Shown: positions 60,305-64,000 of the stretch, piece after piece | Layout of the letters: each line of letters starts with the position of its first letter | Numbering within the stretch: the first letter of the stretch is position 1 | Origin: Campylobacter sputorum | GTDB taxonomy: Bacteria; Campylobacterota; Campylobacteria; Campylobacterales; Campylobacteraceae | DNA: 64,000 bases | Reading direction: 5' to 3' | Assembly (NCBI RefSeq): GCF_002220775.1 | Contig: NZ_CP019685.1 | Coordinates: forward strand, 1,178,001-1,242,000 | Notes under the pieces: generated by a model | Databases searched by the model: none | Told to the model about the DNA's origin: nothing | Seen by the model: the letters and a program-made list of their open reading frames with translations, nothing else | Position numbers and translations under genes: made by a program

Positions 60305-62311
60305 CTAGTCCCTTAAATCTTTTGCATTTTCTAAATAAATGCTTCTAGTTGGAAAAGCAAATTTTACATGATGTTTTTCTAAGATATCCATTATCCTTAA
60401 CATAACATCTTCTTTAACTGATAAAAACTCTGCCCAAACAACGCTTTTTGAAAAGCAATATATCATGATATTTATAGATGATTCACTAAATTCATCCAAT
60501 ACAACAAAAAGATTATTTTTATATCCAGCTAAATCATCAACAGAAACCATGCTTCTTCCATATTTAAATATTTCTTTTGAACTTGTTGTTTCCACAGGTA
60601 CTGCTATACCAGGATGATTTGTTAGCATATCTTTTATATCTGCTATACAAGCTTTAATCTGATTAGGAGTAGTGCTATAATCTATACTCAAATACATCTT
60701 GATTTGCCTTCCAACTTTGCGCCTATTCCAATTTTTAACACTGTTATCCATTATTTTTGAATTTGGAACAAAAACAAGAGCGTTGTCAAATGTTCTAATG
60801 GTAGTTTTTCTAAGTCCAGTTTCTACAACTGTTCCTTCTACATTTCCACAAACTATCCAATCTCCTTGGGAAAATGTATTATCAAGTATAAGCATTATTG
60901 AGGCAAAAAAGTTAGCTATAATGTCTTTTGTTGCAAGAGCTATAGCCAAACCTCCTATACCAAGAGAAGCGACAAAAGCTGATACATTAAATCCAAGAGA
61001 ACTTAAAATAAGCAAAATTGCTATAATTATTACTATTATATAGATCACTTTTATAAATAAATTTAAAATCTCTTTCTTTCCACCCTTTTTTGCAAGATGA
61101 CCTATTATCATTACGCCATAACCATCCATAACGCTAGTTACCAACCAAGCATAAAGGAGAATATAGACTATATTTAACCCACTAGCAAATTTAATAGGAA
61201 CGGGCGATGGATAGAAAAATATACTCATACTAATATCCACGCCATAAGCAAGGAGTAAAAATCCCATAGGCTTTTTAATGATATCAACAACTTCTTTTTT
61301 TACATTATCTTTATGGTCTTTGTTTTTTGAAAAAATAGTAAAAATAAAATATATAATATTTGCAAACGATTTTCTAAGAGAAAAGAAAAACAGCATAATC
61401 ACAGATATTAAAACAACTTTTCCACTATTTATGGTTTCTACATCAAAAGGACTTCTTTGATTTATAAATTTTATAAATCCTTTTAAATTTAGGCTTGTAA
61501 AAAACATATTACTAGCAAGAAGATTTGTATTTGAAAGCAAAAATTCAAATATTTCTTCATATGTCTTTTTATGCAGTTCATAAATATAAAAATCTTCCTT
61601 ATAAAGTTCTTGAGCACTATTATCAATGTCATTTTCTAAAATTTTTATTTTAGTAAAATTGTTAGTTTTTATATTCAATAGTGATTTTTCTATGATATCC
61701 TTTAATTCAGATTGATTAGTTCCTTCAATGAACATTTTTTCAATTTTTATCAATGTAGAATAAAAAATCTCACTAAGTTCTGTTGTATAAAGCTTGATTG
61801 CAGTTTTAATAAATTGCTCACTTTTAGTATTATTTTTATATTTTTTATAATCTCTTGTTAATTTTTTTTTCTCCTCAATATATTTCTCTATAAAACTTAA
61901 TGGAAATTTTTGATTTGTTATGGCTGATGGAATTTTATTTAATAAATCTGTTTTGGTATTAGTTAATTTTTGCACTTCATCTTCGGTTGAGTTTTGATCA
62001 TTTTGCCATTTTAGTATATCTATTTGTTTATTTATACCAATTAACTCATCTACAAATTCAAAAAGTGTATTTTTGAGCGTATCTTCGGTCTTTTCAGTGG
62101 TATTATCGTCAACGATTTTCTGAGCTATTATATTGACAAGCTCTTGATTTTGATTATCTTGGGTTAAATTTGCATCAACCATCTTTGATATATTTTCTGC
62201 TAGTTCTTGATTTTGAGACGACAAAACATTTGAACTATTATTATCAGTCGCATACAAAAAATTTAAACAAAAAGATATAAGAATAAAAATAGATATAAAT
62301 TTGTTATTCAT
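60305..62311 (-). CDS. MscS-family mechanosensitive channel
   Basis: A signal peptide (MNNKFISIFILISFCLNFLYA) leads into about 230 helical periplasmic residues rich in Asn, Gln, Glu and Lys, then several membrane helices and the MscS core (ASLGIGGLAIALATKDIIAN with FSQGDWIVCGNVEGTVVETG, about 455-500 in this numbering) and the C-terminal cytoplasmic domain. At 668 residues it is a larger MscS-like channel such as YbdG/MscK kin. I start at 62311 because CAAGGAAATTC precedes it. Confidence 0.87.
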   Translation of the reverse strand: MNNKFISIFILISFCLNFLYATDNNSSNVLSSQNQELAENISKMVDANLTQDNQNQELVNIIAQKIVDDNTTEKTEDTLKNTLFEFVDELIGINKQIDILKWQNDQNSTEDEVQKLTNTKTDLLNKIPSAITNQKFPLSFIEKYIEEKKKLTRDYKKYKNNTKSEQFIKTAIKLYTTELSEIFYSTLIKIEKMFIEGTNQSELKDIIEKSLLNIKTNNFTKIKILENDIDNSAQELYKEDFYIYELHKKTYEEIFEFLLSNTNLLASNMFFTSLNLKGFIKFINQRSPFDVETINSGKVVLISVIMLFFFSLRKSFANIIYFIFTIFSKNKDHKDNVKKEVVDIIKKPMGFLLLAYGVDISMSIFFYPSPVPIKFASGLNIVYILLYAWLVTSVMDGYGVMIIGHLAKKGGKKEILNLFIKVIYIIVIIIAILLILSSLGFNVSAFVASLGIGGLAIALATKDIIANFFASIMLILDNTFSQGDWIVCGNVEGTVVETGLRKTTIRTFDNALVFVPNSKIMDNSVKNWNRRKVGRQIKMYLSIDYSTTPNQIKACIADIKDMLTNHPGIAVPVETTSSKEIFKYGRSMVSVDDLAGYKNNLFVVLDEFSESSINIMIYCFSKSVVWAEFLSVKEDVMLRIMDILEKHHVKFAFPTRSIYLENAKDLRD

Positions 62312-62422
62312 GAATTTCCTTGAATTATAAGAGTAAGAAATATTGGCAAAATTTACTATAAACAAATAAATATTTTTTAAATTACTGTAATGAAAATAAT
62401 TTAAATATAATTGTATTAAATT

Positions 62423-62914
62423 TTAAAATAAACCTAAAATATTTGGAATTTCTGTATCATTGTATATTTTTAAAGGATTTTTTGAGCTAAATTTTACTTT
62501 TGTATCGATAAGCTCTTTTCTAAGTTCAGATTGTGCATTATTTTTCATAGCCTCAGCATTTGCGGCTATTTTTAAATCAGCAGAACTTGGATTAGATGGT
62601 GCTAAGGCTGCTCTTTTTATCTGCTCACTTTTTTGAATAGTTTCTCGCGGAGTTTTACCTTTGCTAGTATCAAGTATAACCTCGCCACCAACGGCATACT
62701 GCTTGCCATCTGGACCTTTTTCGTAACTATAATTTAGCCCTCTTGTAAGTCCAGCTCCACTTGCAAGATGTGCTGCCTCATGTGCTTTTACTTCACTATC
62801 TCTCTTTTGAAGTTTTGCAACCTGCAGCTTTTCTTCCTGAGAGAGTTCATTTTTGTTTTTATTATAATTATTTTCGTAAGGATTATTTGATGTAAAAGAT
62901 GTGTATATTTGCAC
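62423..62914 (-). CDS. SprA-like putative metalloprotease
   Basis: The 163-residue protein contains VKAHEAAHLASGAGLT, an HExxH-type zinc motif near residue 44, followed by NYSYEKGPDGKQYAVGGEV and LDTSKGKTPRETIQK. This matches the SprA/CJM1_0395 family known in Campylobacter. Proteolysis has not been shown to my knowledge. The start is GTG with GGAGATATA upstream. Confidence 0.75.
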   Translation of the reverse strand: MQIYTSFTSNNPYENNYNKNKNELSQEEKLQVAKLQKRDSEVKAHEAAHLASGAGLTRGLNYSYEKGPDGKQYAVGGEVILDTSKGKTPRETIQKSEQIKRAALAPSNPSSADLKIAANAEAMKNNAQSELRKELIDTKVKFSSKNPLKIYNDTEIPNILGLF

Positions 62915-62953
62915 TATATCTCCTTATTTTATTTCATAAAGAGCATTAACAAG

Positions 62954-62982
62954 CAAAATGGATGTTATAAACATCCATTTTG
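62954..62982 (-). terminator. Terminator of hup
   Basis: CAAAATGGATGTT, a three-base loop and its complement form a 13-pair hairpin just past the hup stop. The minus-strand 3' arm ends in four T. Confidence 0.65.
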
Positions 62983-62993
62983 TAAATAATTAA

Positions 62994-63308
62994 TTATTTT
63001 TTCTTGCCTTTAGCAGGTGCTTTTGTTTTTCCACCATTTGCAACTGACTCTTTAAGTTTTTTACCAACTTTGAATTTAACTGTATTTCTAGCAGCTATTT
63101 TCATCTCTTTTTGTGTTCCTGGAACTTTTATAGTTCTAGCAGCTCTTTCTGATACACTAAAAGTACCAAAACCTACAAAAGTCATGCTTTCACCTTTAGA
63201 AAGTACCTCTGTTAAGCTTTCTAAAACAGCGTCTAATGCAGCTGTTGTATCTTTTTTTGTTAATTCTGCTTTTTCAGCAACCTTTTGAATGAAATCCGCT
63301 TTTGTCAT
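62994..63308 (-). CDS. hup: HU-type DNA-binding protein
   Basis: The 104-residue protein is an HU: MTKADFIQKVAEKAELTKKD, the FVGFGTFSVSERAARTIKVP arm region (about 43-62) and KFKVGKKLKESV. A basic tail (TKAPAKGKKK) extends beyond the usual 90 residues. AAGGAG precedes the ATG. It compacts DNA and supports replication and repair. Confidence 0.96.
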   Translation of the reverse strand: MTKADFIQKVAEKAELTKKDTTAALDAVLESLTEVLSKGESMTFVGFGTFSVSERAARTIKVPGTQKEMKIAARNTVKFKVGKKLKESVANGGKTKAPAKGKKK

Positions 63309-63447
63309 GATGACTCCTTAAAAGAAATTAATACGATATATTTTACAATGTTTTTAAGGAATATTCAATAGTTTTTTAAAAAAAATATACTAAATTTCTT
63401 AAATTTTGAGCATTTATAAATAAAATTTTAGAAAATACAATGATTTT

Positions 63448-63999
63448 TTAGTGTTTTAAAAGCTCTTCTACGGAAGATTTTATTTCTTGCATTGTTAAAT
63501 TTGTTACTTCTTTTACAAAATTTCCATCTTTATTAAAAAGATAAATTGCAGAACTATGTGCCACAGAATATTGCATCTGAGAGTCTTTGAGATCTACTAT
63601 TTGGTATTTAACACCAAAATTTGATGTCATTTTATCAAGATTATCTACTACAATACCAACTGAGTTGGGGTAAAAATACTTCACAAATTCATCGGTTTCT
63701 TTAATTTTATCTCTTTTAGGATCAAGTGTTACAAATACAATCACAACATCATCTTTTTTTGGATGATTTTCTAAAGCAGTAGAGACGAGTGTTAAAGTAG
63801 TGGGACAAACATCTGGACAAAATGTATAACCAAAATAAAATATCTTATATTTTCCATCAAAAGAGTCCATTGTTACTTTCCCATTGATACTTTGAGCACT
63901 AAAATCATACTTGTTTTTATCTTTTAGTATATTTGAAACACCAAAACTAATAGCAAATATAACAACCGCTAAAGATATATATGTAAGAATTTTTTTCAC
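63448..63999 (-). CDS. SCO1/SenC-family copper chaperone (maybe cut at window edge)
   Basis: The 183 residues visible form an anchored thioredoxin-fold protein: an N-terminal membrane helix (about 5-24), the copper motif TFCPDVCPTTL (CxxxC, about 61-71) and the conserved His in YSVAHSSAIYLF (near 146). It delivers copper to cytochrome oxidase or reduces its cysteines. A GTG at 63999-63997 is a plausible start, but it lies one base from the window end, so a longer N-terminus cannot be excluded. Confidence 0.87.
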   Translation of the reverse strand: MKKILTYISLAVVIFAISFGVSNILKDKNKYDFSAQSINGKVTMDSFDGKYKIFYFGYTFCPDVCPTTLTLVSTALENHPKKDDVVIVFVTLDPKRDKIKETDEFVKYFYPNSVGIVVDNLDKMTSNFGVKYQIVDLKDSQMQYSVAHSSAIYLFNKDGNFVKEVTNLTMQEIKSSVEELLKH

Positions 64000-64000
64000 A

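Overview
The window reads as a chromosomal segment of an AT-rich (about 30% G+C by eye) epsilonproteobacterium, almost certainly Campylobacter but not C. jejuni in gene order. Supporting this are the NifS/NifU Fe-S pair, pseB/pseC of pseudaminic acid synthesis, a remote-type CheZ, DUF2603 and DUF3972 proteins, an HP0268-family gene before miaB, biotin carboxylases of pyruvate and acetyl-CoA carboxylase, monomeric isocitrate dehydrogenase, and many operons with 4-base or longer stop/start overlaps. The species cannot be fixed from the sequence alone.

Layout. 1-3.45 kb: S4 protein, tsaE, lptB and rpoN on the plus strand, convergent with a DnaJ-like gene that carries a near-perfect sigma-54 promoter. 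3.5-5.75 kb: an accessory patch with two small genes of unknown function, a decayed third gene and a G-tract inside the promoter. 5.75-8.3 kb: bpt, a small gene and pycA, then tRNA-Arg(GCG). 8.4-9.1 kb: a graveyard holding a tonB fragment and a frameshifted plasmid Rep_3 initiator. 9.1-15.9 kb: a DUF3298-like secreted protein, a large AsmA/YhdP-like protein, mltG and icd. 15.9-18.7 kb: a selenium-associated module (YedE-type transporter, TusA/SirA-like carrier, cysteine-desulfurase-like enzyme, DUF3343 protein). 18.9-26.6 kb: a long minus-strand run of housekeeping genes (pseudouridine synthase, waaA, zinc-ribbon protein, Nif3, glyQ, purE, U32 peptidase, CheZ). 26.7-30.1 kb: histidinol phosphatase, glnA and nusA. 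30.3-34.5 kb: HP0268-like gene, miaB, a DUF374 acyltransferase and a PilM/PilN/PilO-like trio. 34.5-40 kb: tilS, rimO, panC, then nifS-nifU behind a Fur-box-like palindrome. 40.0-41.05 kb: an hsdS tail beside a decayed IS1595-family transposase. 41.2-41.6 kb: a five-tRNA operon (Pro, His, Arg, Arg, Leu) followed on the same strand upstream by accBC. 43.6-51.6 kb: dcd, pseB-pseC, topA, a phosphodiesterase, an antiporter and gltA. 51.6-57.6 kb: hemB, and an overlapping argF-DUF2603-hemN-FeS protein-unknown operon. 57.7-64 kb: ribA-rsmG-PP0621-unknown-htpX, an MscS channel, a SprA-like protease, HU and a SCO protein cut at the window edge.

Most of the window is core metabolism, translation and envelope maintenance. 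The parts most worth a second look are the sigma-54 promoter of the DnaJ-like gene, the accessory cassette at 3.9-5.2 kb, the tRNA-Arg with a G34 anticodon, the plasmid-replication relic, the mutually overlapping mltG/AsmA starts, the CheZ with CheY-docking-like peptides at both ends, the PilMNO-like trio and the candidate operators at the nifS and yedE promoters. I did not find CRISPR arrays, rRNA genes, intact insertion sequences or an obvious complete novel defence system.
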